The position numbers and the translations under genes are program-made. This document shows, piece after piece, positions 27,301 to 38,136 of a stretch of DNA of 64,000 bases. Under the pieces are notes generated by a model that had not been told where the DNA came from, did no database searches, and worked only from the letters and a program-made list of their open reading frames with translations. This stretch comes from Branchiostoma floridae (taxonomy: Eukaryota > Chordata > Leptocardii > Amphioxiformes > Branchiostomatidae). The DNA lies in assembly GCF_000003815.2 (NCBI RefSeq), contig NC_049979.1:10634471-10698470 (forward strand). The letters are read 5' to 3'. Positions within the stretch are counted from its first letter, which is position 1, and each line of letters begins with the position of its first letter.

Positions 27301-27807
27301 GAATCATAAAATTGGGTCTTTTTTCTAAAACAACCTTCTTGGACTAACGGGTCAACTTAATGGGTTGGGTGTTGAATTTAATTTTTCACAAATCACTTTT
27401 TTATGAATAAAAAGTCTGTTTTTCTACATGTACATGTACATACATCATTATACAAAGCAGCCAATCAAATACTATCATCAGTTTGCACTTATATCTTGTT
27501 CATAGTTACCCTCATTTTTAATTGAATCACAAGGTGAAAGTAGACATATGTACATAAATCTTTGATGAATCAATTACAGTACAAAGTAAAAAGCTTCCAG
27601 GTACAGGTGAGGTTCTCAATAGGTGGGAAGCACTTGTACTGGGAAAAGGCTCACCTGTGGCAGTTCTGTCTCACAAAGAGTTCTGCACTGTGCCTTGCAG
27701 ACTGCCCTTCCCAGCACCGACAGGGGCACACAGTCCACCATCGTCCATCCCAGCATCCCGGCAACCGCAACAAGCAAGCAAAACTTCTCACTACTGAGCA
27801 CCACCAT
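6313..27807 (-). CDS. Receptor tyrosine kinase, anosmin-like ectodomain (5' sixteen exons)
   Basis: Exons (minus order): 27807-27655, 24881-24828, 22308-22254, 21458-21292, 14211-14097, 13100-12957, 12316-12213, 11559-11499, 11332-11294, 10841-10639, 10340-10284, 9942-9867, 9348-9268, 8969-8747, 7557-7346, 6497-6313. All junctions are GT-AG and all phases agree, giving 643 residues. Domains: signal peptide about 1-25; Cys-rich segment 26-87; FN3-like domains about 90-180, 183-285 and 300-410; several N-glycosylation sequons; membrane span about 456-477 followed by YRHYK; kinase N-lobe from about 530 with glycine loop GRGAFGKV (537-544), beta3 Lys578 (VAVKML), alphaC Glu595, and hinge VVEHMPQGDLL. 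The Cys-rich plus FN3 order and text recall anosmin-1. The kinase lobe resembles the FGFR/VEGFR/RET-like group. It should act at the plasma membrane in ligand-dependent phosphotyrosine signalling. The catalytic loop, DFG and C-lobe are not in the window, so the gene either continues beyond position 1 or is truncated. The start ATG at 27807 is chosen because a hydrophobic signal sequence follows it directly. Confidence 0.85.
10185..10275 (-). repeat. SINE 3'-region fragment
   Basis: This short stretch (GGATAAGTGTGTTGGGTTCT...) matches 20525-20640 and the reverse complement of the tail of the tRNA-like SINE at 32772-33040. It sits in the intron between kinase-receptor exons 11 and 10. Confidence 0.55.
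12559..12578. repeat. (AAAT)n microsatellite
   Basis: Five consecutive AATA-type tetranucleotide units lie in the intron between kinase-receptor exons 7 and 8. Confidence 0.9.
13101..13124 (-). promoter_or_regulatory. Acceptor of RTK exon 6 built from a (CT)n(CA)n microsatellite
   Basis: Read on the minus strand, the polypyrimidine tract just before exon 6 is a CT run followed by a CA run ending in CAG. The tract is therefore a simple repeat whose length may vary between alleles. Confidence 0.6.
14699..14740. repeat. Perfect 21 bp tandem duplication
   Basis: Two identical adjacent copies of a 21 bp unit that begins TTTGAAGGCC. It is intronic. Confidence 0.95.
16410..16525 (+). repeat. 116 bp direct repeat, copy 1
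   Basis: Nearly identical (about two mismatches) to 17023-17138, running from AGTCTCAGTGAAATTTAGC to CCAGAGCA. It is the head of an interspersed repeat family that is also present, diverged and inverted, at 829-1135. Confidence 0.9.
17023..17335 (+). repeat. 116 bp direct repeat copy 2, with the rest of the element
   Basis: The first 116 bp duplicate 16410-16525. The element then continues through an ACAAACAGACAGACAC run and ends near a short palindrome (TCCATCTTTCATGGA) typical of a non-autonomous element tail. Just upstream (about 16900-17022) are repeated GTGCGTACTTTA motifs, suggesting that another element was inserted between the two copies. Confidence 0.65.
18700..18886. repeat. Imperfect local duplication
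   Basis: GAACCTCCTT(A/G)GTACTTG occurs near 18703 and again near 18838. A second motif (GAGATA(G/A)GTGCTC...TAATGTACT) occurs near 18789 and 18859. Together they form an interleaved degenerate tandem array in an intron. Confidence 0.7.
20525..20640 (-). repeat. SINE 3'-region fragment
   Basis: Contains TTCGATAAGTGTGGTGGGTT and downstream text matching, in reverse orientation, the tail of the SINE at 32772-33040. Confidence 0.6.
24262..24350 (+). repeat. tRNA-derived SINE head fragment
   Basis: GATTAGGGTTGTTGAATC followed by AGGTTCAAATCC (a good pol III B box) and GGTTCCAATGTTGTACC parallels the head of the element at 32772. It lies in the intron between receptor exons 2 and 3. Confidence 0.5.
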
Positions 27808-29909
27808 TCTCAGGACCCTGTCTCCAAAAGGCAGACTTACTTGTGTTGGGGACAGCCGTGAAGGCCACACTACTACTGTTGTCAACCGCTGCCTATAAAC
27901 TCACTTGACTCGAATGACTGCTGTGTGCTCTCAGGCCTTTCAGATGGGAAAATATTTGCATGAGGTATTGGAGGCCCTAATGCATTCAGGAAGTATGCAA
28001 GGTAGCCCAGAAAATTAATGCGAATGACTTGAGCGAATGCCTCACATGTGTGACAAATCAGAGCTTAGGGACTGTCCACCCTGAGATTCTGGTGAAAAGA
28101 AAAGGGGTGGTCCGGAAAAGTTGCTGAAAATGAGGGTCATTTCTTAATACGTTTGGGGAAATTAGTATTATAGTTTTCAATCAGTAAGGCCGAGTACATG
28201 TTTAAGTCCTTCAGACTGTCGCTGGTCTATTTCCTCGTCTGTCTGTTATCCTTTGGTCCATCATTAATCAATAATTACATCCTCCAACATCTTGGTGTTA
28301 CAGATGGTTAGCACTATCCCTAAAATGCTTTATAATAGACTAAATTGGGAAACATTGCAGGATTGTACTGGGGCAGCCAGGCATGACTCTTCATTTGATT
28401 TTTAAAAAAATGCCGAACAGGAAGTGTTTTCAGTCCAATGAAAAGCTGTGAAAAGAACTGATTGTGACATTACTCACCTAACCACACTTGTGGGTGGGCT
28501 CCTTCAGATTAGCTTCATGGTTATGAACGTCACTTTGTTCATGTTTGCAGACAAGGAAGTGGGCCTACATGTACTGTCTCTCCAGGCAGGGTTGGATGGA
28601 AAGACTGTGAATTTTTCTGACTTGCCCCAATTTCTAACACCTGTAATAGTCTACCCATCCAAAACCAGTAGTTTTGAATAGAATTAAAGAAAAAAACATG
28701 AAAAGATATAACAAAATCTACATCTGTATGCATCCTATATCTGCATGAAGATAAGACATAATCTATTTACTAGTAGGTTTTCCCCGTTTTCTCAAAATTC
28801 ACCTTGTATCTTGTTAGTCATGACTAATACTAATTATAAACTAAATAGACGTAATTTAGATTACCCATGTATTCATCAGAAGTCACTTTTGTTATGCAAA
28901 CACCAATAAATACCTATTTATTAACATGATAAGTAAATATGAATAAACCAATCAGCCAGATATTACTTAACAAATCATTAACTGCTTTGAGATCAAATTT
29001 AATGAAAACATCAAATCCCTTTGAAAAACTTCTTTATATTTCTGAAAGACATTGTTGATTTATGATTTACATGAGAAAGTTACAGCCATTAATCTGTTAC
29101 ATTTCAATCAACCTGGTTAAGATAAATGTGTATTGCAAATGTGTATTGCAAATTTATGGTGACCTACTGTATTATACTACATTGTATATTAATTCCAGTA
29201 GGAAAAAATATTAGTTTCTTTGAAATTTCATTATGCATGAAATCATTTCATGCAACTTACTGACATGTGTATAACTAAAATACATTCAAAAAGAGTAATC
29301 AAAATGTTAAGAAAATATTTCTTCATTGCACTGCTCCTATTGGCCTACACTTTTCATAGTTACAATTTAGACTTGGATAATTCATTTTCTTTTAAGTCCT
29401 ATATTGATTCATGATGACACTGTCATGTGTTTGAGCAAAAGATTATCTCTGTATCTCTTAGTTAGCAGATACAGTTTTTCTGCCAGTGTATTACTTTACT
29501 ACATTTTTGATGGGTCTTTTTTTGATAGGCCTTCTTTCTAAAAAGATTTTTTATGTGATCGAGGGCATGGTATGGGAAGGTGGAGACAATCCCTCTTCTT
29601 CCCACACCTTTACCTTGTGACATCACATGTCATGTTGTGTAGCTACTGTTTGCAATTATAACCTGAGTAAAGTCCCATGATAGAATTGATTCCATTTAAA
29701 TTGTTAGGTACAAGAAGAGTACAGTTTGGTCTGGCCATACTGAACAGTGCAGCCCAGTTTACCAGTAGTGTCCTGTTGCATCACTGGATCCAACGTAATG
29801 TTACTTGAACATTCTCTCATCCCACAAGTTAACTCATGATTGCACTTACAAATACATTATAGACTAAAATGTTGGCACCTGATGCCATACTCTCTAAACA
29901 TTGCCCTCT
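27808..29909. other. Intergenic region between oxidase 3' end and receptor 5' end
   Basis: The two genes are co-oriented on the minus strand. This 2.1 kb must hold the oxidase 3' UTR and the receptor kinase promoter and 5' UTR. It is AT-rich, with no open frame I would call a gene. The nearest canonical minus-strand AATAAA I noticed is near 28917-28922, about 1 kb past the oxidase stop, so the true poly(A) site is uncertain. Confidence 0.5.
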
Positions 29910-32900
29910 TCACAGTTTCGACTGTTGCTTGGTTGAAGCATGGCCAAGGCTGGACTGGTAGTAACTCTCATGAACCACCAAGGCTGGGGTGATGGCAGAC
30001 ACACGGCTACAGCCTTGACAGACAGACAAGAACACACACTATACAAAACATGTACATCATATATTATTAAACTATTTCTCCTATTAGCGCACCACCAAGT
30101 AATTACCCTTTCTCTGTATAGAGAGTTTTTACAGGTTATGTGCAGACATGTACCTGTACTTATATTTTTGCACAAAAATAACATTGTGATGACTGACCTT
30201 GATTTAACTTGTTTGATCATTTAGTATGGAAAGCATTATAATGCATTTTGCATTCCACAGAAGATCATGATTGAGTAGAAACTTTATTTCATGTTCAGGT
30301 TAATCATAAAAAATACATCTTGATTGGTCAATTGGCACAACAACAACTATATAACTACCAATAAGAAGTGGGAACACATACAGAATTGTTTCTACTAACC
30401 TGACAATGCCATGCTGAGACTGAACTCTTCCTTCAGCATTTGAAGCATCTCCTGCACACCTTCTTGTCCCTTCAAGTTAACACAAAAGTGTCAAATCACA
30501 TCACAACACTAAAAAAATTAACACTGACTCAAGTTGTGCTCAGGACTTGTCATATTACCTCCTAAAACTTAAAGCCTCTGTCATGCATAGCCAACCATGG
30601 CCTTCCAACCTTCTCCAGACCATGGCTGGGAGTTAGTCAGCGAGCTTGTCTACTATTCTTTAAAAAGTCATTTGCGCGTGCACTAGCTATGAATCTTGAC
30701 AAATCAAATACAGGAAAGTCATGTCTTTTCAGACGTGTTAAGAGGAGAAAACAGGAGCTAGAGTACAATGAATTCCTGGCTACTTCCAATGCTGCCCTTG
30801 GTTAGGTCATTATATGGTTCTGAATATGTGACAGGGGTTTAAGATAAATCACAGATAGGACACACTGATGGCATCATTACCTTGTATGCAAGACCCCAGA
30901 GAACAGGCCTGCCCACAAACACACACCTCGCACCTAGGGCAAGGGCCTTGAGCACATCAGTTCCAGTTCTGACACCACCATCCAAGTACACTTCAACCTG
31001 TCCATTCACTGCTGATGCCACTTCTCTAAGGGCATCTATCTGCAATTGAAAGTAATTAAGGATTTACCACAGTTACCAAAACAAGTATTTGATACAACAT
31101 TTACCAACATTCATAATACATACTGGTGGTCTAATGGCATAAAAGCTCTGCCCCTTTCCTTTTGTCTTCAAGGTTCCATAGAAACAGTCAGTTAATTGAA
31201 ATAGAGAAAAATATCAATGAAACAGAAATTTGTAGAAATTATGCAAAGTTCAAGAAATTAGGAGCATATAAATTAAAAATTGAATCATGTGGCAATGTAA
31301 ATGTTTTGGATATCAAAAGGTAAGTTTTGTGATAATCAGATTGAATTGAATTAATGATGAATGACAAGAAGCAAAGGTTGGGAGGGAATGACAATTCTCA
31401 CTGTAGCAGGAACTCCATCCAGTTGCCTTGCTCCATGGTTAGAGACTAGGATCCCATCTACACCATGTTCAACAGCTTCCCTGGCAACTTCAGCTGAAGA
31501 GACAAGAGATTATAGTTTAAATACTGACTTTCTGCACCCCTACAGCTAAGAAACTACAGTCTAACAATAATGAGTGACTGGTTCTTCTTCTTTCATGGTT
31601 ATCGTCGTGAAAAACAGATTACTAGCACCTTGCCTGTGGCTATCATTCATTGCAAGAACATGAATGAAAGTAACCACATAACATTTAGCTCACAATATCT
31701 CTGCTTACATTATCTCTGCTGGGTAAACAGTAAATGACCAAAGTATAGATATCTAAGATAAGGAGGGGTACAGTATTAGGCACAGCATCAATGGACGAAG
31801 ACATTGAAAATTCATCCCTCATATGGTTGGAATATGCAGAAAGGGTGGAGGACAGCAGAATCCATCAAATGGCTTTAAAATACAATCCAATTGCCCACTG
31901 GGAAAACTAAGGAAAAGATAGGGAGACTGCATAAAAGAGACACTACCACAGTATAGATCAGGCAGACTTGACAGGTTTGAGGAGGAGTAGGGTTCCATGA
32001 CCAAGAAGACTTAAGGAAACAAAGCTCTCAATTGACAGGCCCTAGGGCCTACATGTACCTGGGGAAGATGTATGAGGTATAACTGTAAGAAGATAGACAC
32101 TGTTTCACCAAACACACCTGTTAGAACCCCTTTGAGAATGATGGGCAGTTTGGTGACACTTCTCAGCCAGTCGACATGCTCCCAGCTGAGACTGGGGTCG
32201 ATCAGGGAAGCTACGTACGCCGCAAGTCCGGAGTCGCTGTCGCTCTGCACACGGGAGGATCGCACGTCGCCCTCAGAGAAGTTTGCAAGCCTGAAACCAC
32301 AACAATGTTAGCTTTCTTTATATGGCAAAAGACCAAGACTTGCCATAGTGACCAGTCACTAACCACTTAAGTGACTTGATGAAAGTAGTCACAGTAGGGT
32401 TAGAGGTTAGTTTTGTTTCTTACAGGTCACAGGAAATTTTGTGGGATTATCATTGCTTGGGTCAATGGGAAAAATAAATCTAAGGGCCCAGCAAAAAGCG
32501 GACACAATGACTCGCTGGTCCTTATATATATATATATGTAGAGGAGGTTCATAGTCATACAGAATTAATTGTATTAGTACTGTCTCTGCAAAAATTTAGG
32601 GACTGCTGCATCTCAGCATTCAAAAGCTTCCATTCCTTACCTGAGATGTGCTGGAAGCTTGAACTTGTTTCTGGTATCCTCCAGACGTTTGCCCAGGATG
32701 GGTGTATCTATAGTGAGGAAGATGGCTTTGTACCCAGCCTTCTCAGCTCTCTCCACAAGGTTCCTGGTTACCTGAGGTGGTATGGTGGTCTTGTGGTTAG
32801 GGTAACGTTGTTGACTTAAAATCTAGGTTCTGGGTTTAAATTCCTTGCAGGCCCCAATGTTCTACCAAAGGAAAAGGAACTTTACACCTGTTTCTCTACT

Positions 32901-34306
32901 AGTACTCAAACTCGACAGGTGAAAATGAGAACCTAGTTCCGTCTAGGAATGCCATTTTGGATGGAACATAGAGCGACACCTTGTGCATGATAAAGAACAC
33001 ACCACACCTATCGAAAGAGTGGAGTACATTCCGATGTAAGTGCATTAAAGCTTACAGTCCAGCTCTATGCAGTATACAAAACTGGGAGTTATGTCTGAAG
33101 GCATTTTTCTAGCCATGCAACACAAACAAACAAACCAACAAACCTGCCTGTCCTTGTACACATACAGCTGGAACCACCTCAGCCCACGTGGCGCGGCCTC
33201 AGCCACTTCCTCGATGGTAGAGGTGGCCCAGGAGCTCAGGATCATCCCAGTGTTCATGGAGGCAGCGGCTAAGGATGTTGGGCAACACAGATTCAGACCA
33301 GAGTCATGAAATACCACAATCCCATCACACCACACACGCTCTGTCTTGCACTGCTTTACTGTAAGCATTCAACCACAAATCTAAAAAAAACACAAATGAT
33401 CTCTTCCCCCTTTGACTCTCCAGAAGCCAATTAAGGAGCATGCTGGTCTACAGGATGATGATTTCTTATTCTGGATCTTGTGAAGAAACTTGTGTCACTT
33501 CATGAAGTTCATGGAGGATGAACCAAATTGACCAGAACAGTACACTTAAGTCCTTTAAAACTGTAACACAGACAGACATACCTTTGGCACTTGCCACTTC
33601 TCCATCTGGATGGGCCATCCTCTGCATGGCAGTGGGAGCCAAGGCAACGGGGAAATCCAGCAGCTCCCCCAACACGGTTGTTGTTGTGTCTCTCCTGGAC
33701 ACATCTCTCAGGAACCGAGGCCTCAGGCGATAACTGGAGCATTGACAGCAGATTATTTTTTTTACAAAGCATTGCATTGTTACATGTAATATACAATCTC
33801 CACACCCTGGTGGGATGAAGGAGGGGGGTGCACATGTATGCCTCCCTCCTATAAAGGCACCATTTCAATTTCCCACAATTCAAAGCAGGGTGACCAAATT
33901 TTTGATCATCTGTCATCTGCCATATTTCAAGGAGAGTCATGATGAGGTTAAGTTTTACTTTTCCATGTGCTCAATTGGCTGCAATACCTTAACTGTGTGC
34001 TACATAGTCTTCTTTCTGTGAGTGAGATACGAGTAACTACCGTAGGAGAACAGTCATTTTCTTGATGACAGTTTCTGAAGAAAGGCCATAGGTCAAAAAC
34101 TTTTTGAAAGGACATATTTCCACACGTGAAGTAAACGTTGATAACAGCAAAAAGTCGTTTGGATTTTACCTTCTAAATGCGTCCACGTTGTCTCGAAGCG
34201 TTTGTTCATTGTTTGCACCGCTGTTGTAGTAATTCGATGCATTTGTGTCAAGCGATTCGCGAGCAAAATTCTCGAAATCCGCCAAGCACACAAACTTGCC
34301 CGCCAT
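29910..34306 (-). CDS. HAO1: (S)-2-hydroxyacid (glycolate) oxidase, peroxisomal
   Basis: Exons (minus): 34306-34170, 33733-33582, 33268-33144, 32771-32641, 32290-32118, 31493-31402, 31039-30881, 30469-30400, 30013-29910. All junctions are GT-AG with consistent phase, giving 380 residues (human HAO1 is 370). This FMN-dependent TIM-barrel enzyme oxidises glycolate and other 2-hydroxyacids to 2-oxoacids with release of H2O2. Visible family landmarks are YYNSGAN (Tyr26), [33 protein letters not shown] (Tyr132), IDTPILGKR (Asp160, Arg167), KGVL (Lys235), [10 protein letters not shown] (His259, Arg262) and [18 protein letters not shown]. The protein ends in Ser-Lys-Leu before the stop at 29910, a type 1 peroxisomal targeting signal. 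No catalytic residue is missing. One difference is DTPILGKR where human has DTPYLGNR. It could equally be ortholog of both vertebrate HAO1 and HAO2; the symbol follows the closer overall text. Confidence 0.95.
32772..33040 (+). repeat. tRNA-derived SINE in oxidase intron 3
   Basis: TGGTCTTGTGGTTAGGGTAACG resembles a pol III A box and GGTTTAAATTCC resembles a B box, followed by a non-tRNA body (GGCCCCAATGTTCTACC...) and a tail containing ATAAAGAACACACCACACC. The tail matches, in reverse complement, fragments at 10185 and 20525. It lies directly next to the exon 4 acceptor. Confidence 0.7.
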
Positions 34307-35492
34307 GATGCCTTGGTTTTTGGACTAAACCAAAAGACTTGAGGGGCGCCTGGGCTTCACCTGGCTCTCCGGATTCTTTCTGAGCTCCATATTCACATAG
34401 CGTATGAGCATTTCTTTTTTCCTCTACTTAATCTTTCGTATGAGTCGGCCATTTTACACGTGTCAAACCTTGCTAGCTTTTCCTCATCTCTCTCTGCTTA
34501 CCATCTGCTCGCGACTTATGGTTTCATCCACCAACTTCTATCTATCTGCAGTTCAATACTTTGTCGCTAAAAGTCGCTTGCGTACATTTGACTCCACCAA
34601 TGCTAATACTAGTAAACTGGCGCGTGCGGGAACAAAATTTTCGGAATACAAAATATTTTCACAAAAGATCAAAATGCACGATTGCCATACATAGTACGCA
34701 CACATCGTCATCAGTATGTAGCTCCCACCCTTGGCATTTTCACGTTATTTAGACTGTGTATCAGTTACCTCCTTGATAACGTTAACTTGTTCTATTCTAT
34801 TCAGTAATGAATTGTACAAAAGTAGTAAAAGGTACGGAAATCCCTACCTACCGACACTATTTTATAAGTACCCTAACGTAACCGGAAACACACTATTTTT
34901 TGCTCGGCCTAATGAACATATAAACATACATTAGTAGTAACGTTAGTACACATACCGGCATGGTAAAAAATCACTGCAAATATCCTTAATGTATTCTAAT
35001 CATTGCAGTGTTTGATTTCCAATAACGAAATAATAAAGGTCCAAATAATGTAGTTAATTCAAATTGAGATTTACAGTCCTTTCATATCCCAAGTGCTAGT
35101 TAGACATCCTGCTAACTTCCAACTGTACCCATCATTCAAATTCGCCATTGAATATATTCTGTTATGGTTGCTAAAAAAATGTAGTTTCTCCGTCCCAAAA
35201 AAGGGTAAGATCATCTTCTTGGTGTGCTGACCATTCGCACAAGTACCTTTGGCATATCATTTCATTCTTTCATATGCAATGTCTCTCTATTCCACGTATA
35301 GGCAGGTTACTGCAGGTCATTCATAGACAGGTTTTTTAGGTCATCCTATCTCATCGACCAATCAAAGAATGGGTCATAGGTTATGTTTGACGCTCCAGGT
35401 GACGCTTTACCTGGCTAGATCTTGTCAGCTCCCTAACGTTGTACAGGACAACTTCCTCTTTTGTGGCAACAGTCAATATCCCGCTCGCCAAC
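34307..35492. other. Divergent intergenic region, oxidase and ependymin copy 1
   Basis: The oxidase starts leftward and the first ependymin-like gene rightward, so both promoters lie in this 1.2 kb. No open frame of note. A tract near 35280-35420 with GGTCATCC and GGTCATAGG repeats precedes ependymin copy 1, but it does not clearly match the conserved block upstream of copies 2-5. Confidence 0.45.
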
Positions 35493-38136
35493 ATGAAGGT
35501 TCTCCTTTTCCTGGTAGCAGCCATCGCTGTCGTCTACGGACAAGCACCCCAACCATGCAGTAAGCCATGTTGTAATATTATACTTTACCTGTAGGCAGGT
35601 GTGAGGCTGAAAGTAAAAGAACGAAAACAATATTGTTGGTCTATGATCTATAGGACGTGGCGTAATATATCTCTGATTACAGCTAGCAGTGATAGACTTA
35701 TGGTAGCTTTAGCCAGTAGCCCATGCAAAGATACTGTATTCTCAGTGAACGTTGAATATAAAGTCAATCAAACCGTACCATATATCAAATCTAACTCAGT
35801 GTCTAACGTTACCTGCGACATGTAACCCTTGCTAAACATGTGACATAAACTCAGATCTAGAGAAACGGCTCGAGATTTAATTGTTTATAAATGCATGCTA
35901 ACGCTACCCTATGTGAAACCGACATACAGTCTTCTCATTCTCTCTATTCCCCTTTTTGTTGATTTCTAGTTGCACCGAAGCTCTGGGAAGCCAGAATGTC
36001 ACGGGTGAGTTGTTCTGTATGCAAATCGCGTAGGTAGAAGTTGTATAACCTGTGCCATTGCGTCACACCAGCAGTGACAATGCAGAAAACTGTATTTGTA
36101 TTATGGCAGTCTACACAGAACATGATACTCTTATTTATCCTGTATCAATTTTGAACCACCTGTTGGATAATAAAAAAATCAAGCGAAATGATTGATACAA
36201 AACCTAATACCTGATGGTACCTAATAACATCTGACATTTTTTTTGCAAAGTTATACACTTCCTGTTCCAACAAGCATGTTTTCGTCTTTAAATTTAGATC
36301 GACCCCTCTAAAAGGTTCTTCGAGCGTGCGCGCATTTCGTACGACGCTATCAACCAACGTGTCCGCGTCATCGAGGAGGTGAACATAAAGGAACAGAGGG
36401 ACTTCTTCGATGTGCTCTACCTCCACCAAGTCGTAAGTTATCTCGGCACTAAAATCCAAACAGACTCATCTGTGGCAATGGCAGTCATGATCCAAAGGGC
36501 CAAAGCAATTCAATCAAATTTCTTTTTGCCCTGGATACTGTCGTCATTATCATCGATAAATCTGCTTGAATATCATCTTGTCATCACATGTCGGTGTTGT
36601 ATAACATTCGGAGAGCCAGTCATTATAAAAACTGTCATTACAGATATTGCAGTATATTGTATATGATTTTACAGACGGTTGCCACTATCCACCAAGTGCA
36701 AGAATGTGAGGGTAATTTCATAATGGTTCCAATTTTTCCAGCGGTTCAACAATGACTGTCGGTCCGCTCTGAATCCTACTACATTTTGTATATACCAACC
36801 TAGGCTTTGTCATAATGGCATTTACATATTGGATTTGGAGCAGACATGGCCCCAGGTTGGAAAGGTTACTTGCGATAGCGTGAATGTTTTTCTGTTGTCA
36901 CAAATGGTTATAAGACACACATTTAGTCTCCTTTATGTTATTGTCATACATTTCTGAGTACATAAAAATCAATACATTACTATTCATGTCAGGGCAAGGA
37001 GTATAGGTATAACTTGAAGACCAAGGAGTGTGAAGTGAAGCAACTGGCTGAGCAGTTCCGCCCCTTTGAAGTGCCCGCCAACGCCACCAACTTCGGCGAG
37101 TCGTACATAGGCACCTCTGCCTTCCCCGCAGATGGCGTGCTGATCACACTGTGGGGAGGAGAGTTCAGGGGAGGTGGGTTCATGTGCAAAAGCGCAAGTT
37201 TATTAATACACTTTGCAATTTTGTGAGTATACGCAAAGACTTAAAACTACTAAGTATGTCCGGACAATTGATAAGAAATATAGTATGAAATTGTGCTGTA
37301 TACATATTAATTAACATTGCAACATATTCGTTAGAATTGTCATCAAACTAATAAGATCGAAGTGTTTTCGCTATTCAGCAAAATTGCTAATTATACTTGA
37401 AACCATGAAAACTCATGACGCAGTATGACCGAGAACTATTGACAAAAATATGATTGTTTGATACCTTCTTGTTTGTTTGACAAATTGGTGTGTGCACGTT
37501 TGGAGCTACCTGTTACGATTGTTACGATTGCCATATATGTTGGCACATCCGTGCATTTCATATCACAGATTCAACAGGTGGCAACACAGACTAACTTTGG
37601 AATATTGGTTAATTTGTCCAGACAGCCAAAAATCCAACAACATAATTCTATTCTTGACCACCCCGATTATTGATATGTACCCTGACAGGTAGGTACATGG
37701 CTACCTTCACCAACAGCGGCTGTGTACCGGTGGAGGACGGTTTCTGTACGGAGCGCATCGGATGTGTCCACACATCGTGAGTACAACCGTCCGTATCATG
37801 GCGTAACATATTCCAAATGAGACTGGTGTAATAGCCTGCTTGGTAGAGTACTCCTCGCAGTGTTTTCGGTTTGATACTTGACGCGATCAAATCTAATGCT
37901 TTGGTGCTACTACTACTAGTGATTTCATTCCTTCAGAATAGTCAGAAAAAATCATGCAGATAAAATTATAACCGTTACGGTAAGTACACGACGTGGGATT
38001 TTGACAGCTCCCATCAGAGCTGATCGCGAAGTGCTGTGTTTCACAAGTCTCACCACTTGTCCCTTGCAGGTTCTATGACGTAGTTGCAGGGATCTCCGAC
38101 CCAGATGTCTTCATTCCTCCAAAGGCGTGCGAGTAG
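35493..38136 (+). CDS. Ependymin-related protein 1 (divergent copy, extra cysteines)
   Basis: Exons: 35493-35559, 35970-36004, 36298-36432, 36993-37173, 37689-37776, 38070-38136; 190 residues. Phases are 1,0,0,1,2 as in the other copies. A signal peptide (MKVLLFLVAAIAVVYG) precedes Gln-Ala. Family landmarks are LWEAR, the basic segment RVRVIEEV, YRYNLKTKEC, FGESYIGTS, FYDVVAGISDP and VFIPP. Ependymin-related (MERP/EPDR1-type) proteins are secreted or lysosomal glycoproteins with a hydrophobic ligand pocket; the specific role here is unknown. It differs from copies 2-5 in exons 3-5: two additional cysteines in exon 5 (GFCTERIGC) where the others have EEFYSNRTG, loss of the NRT glycosylation sequon there, HQV in place of NTEP, and one to two codons fewer in exons 3 and 4. 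It ends in Cys-Glu. It is separated from the other copies by four heat-shock genes. Confidence 0.9.
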
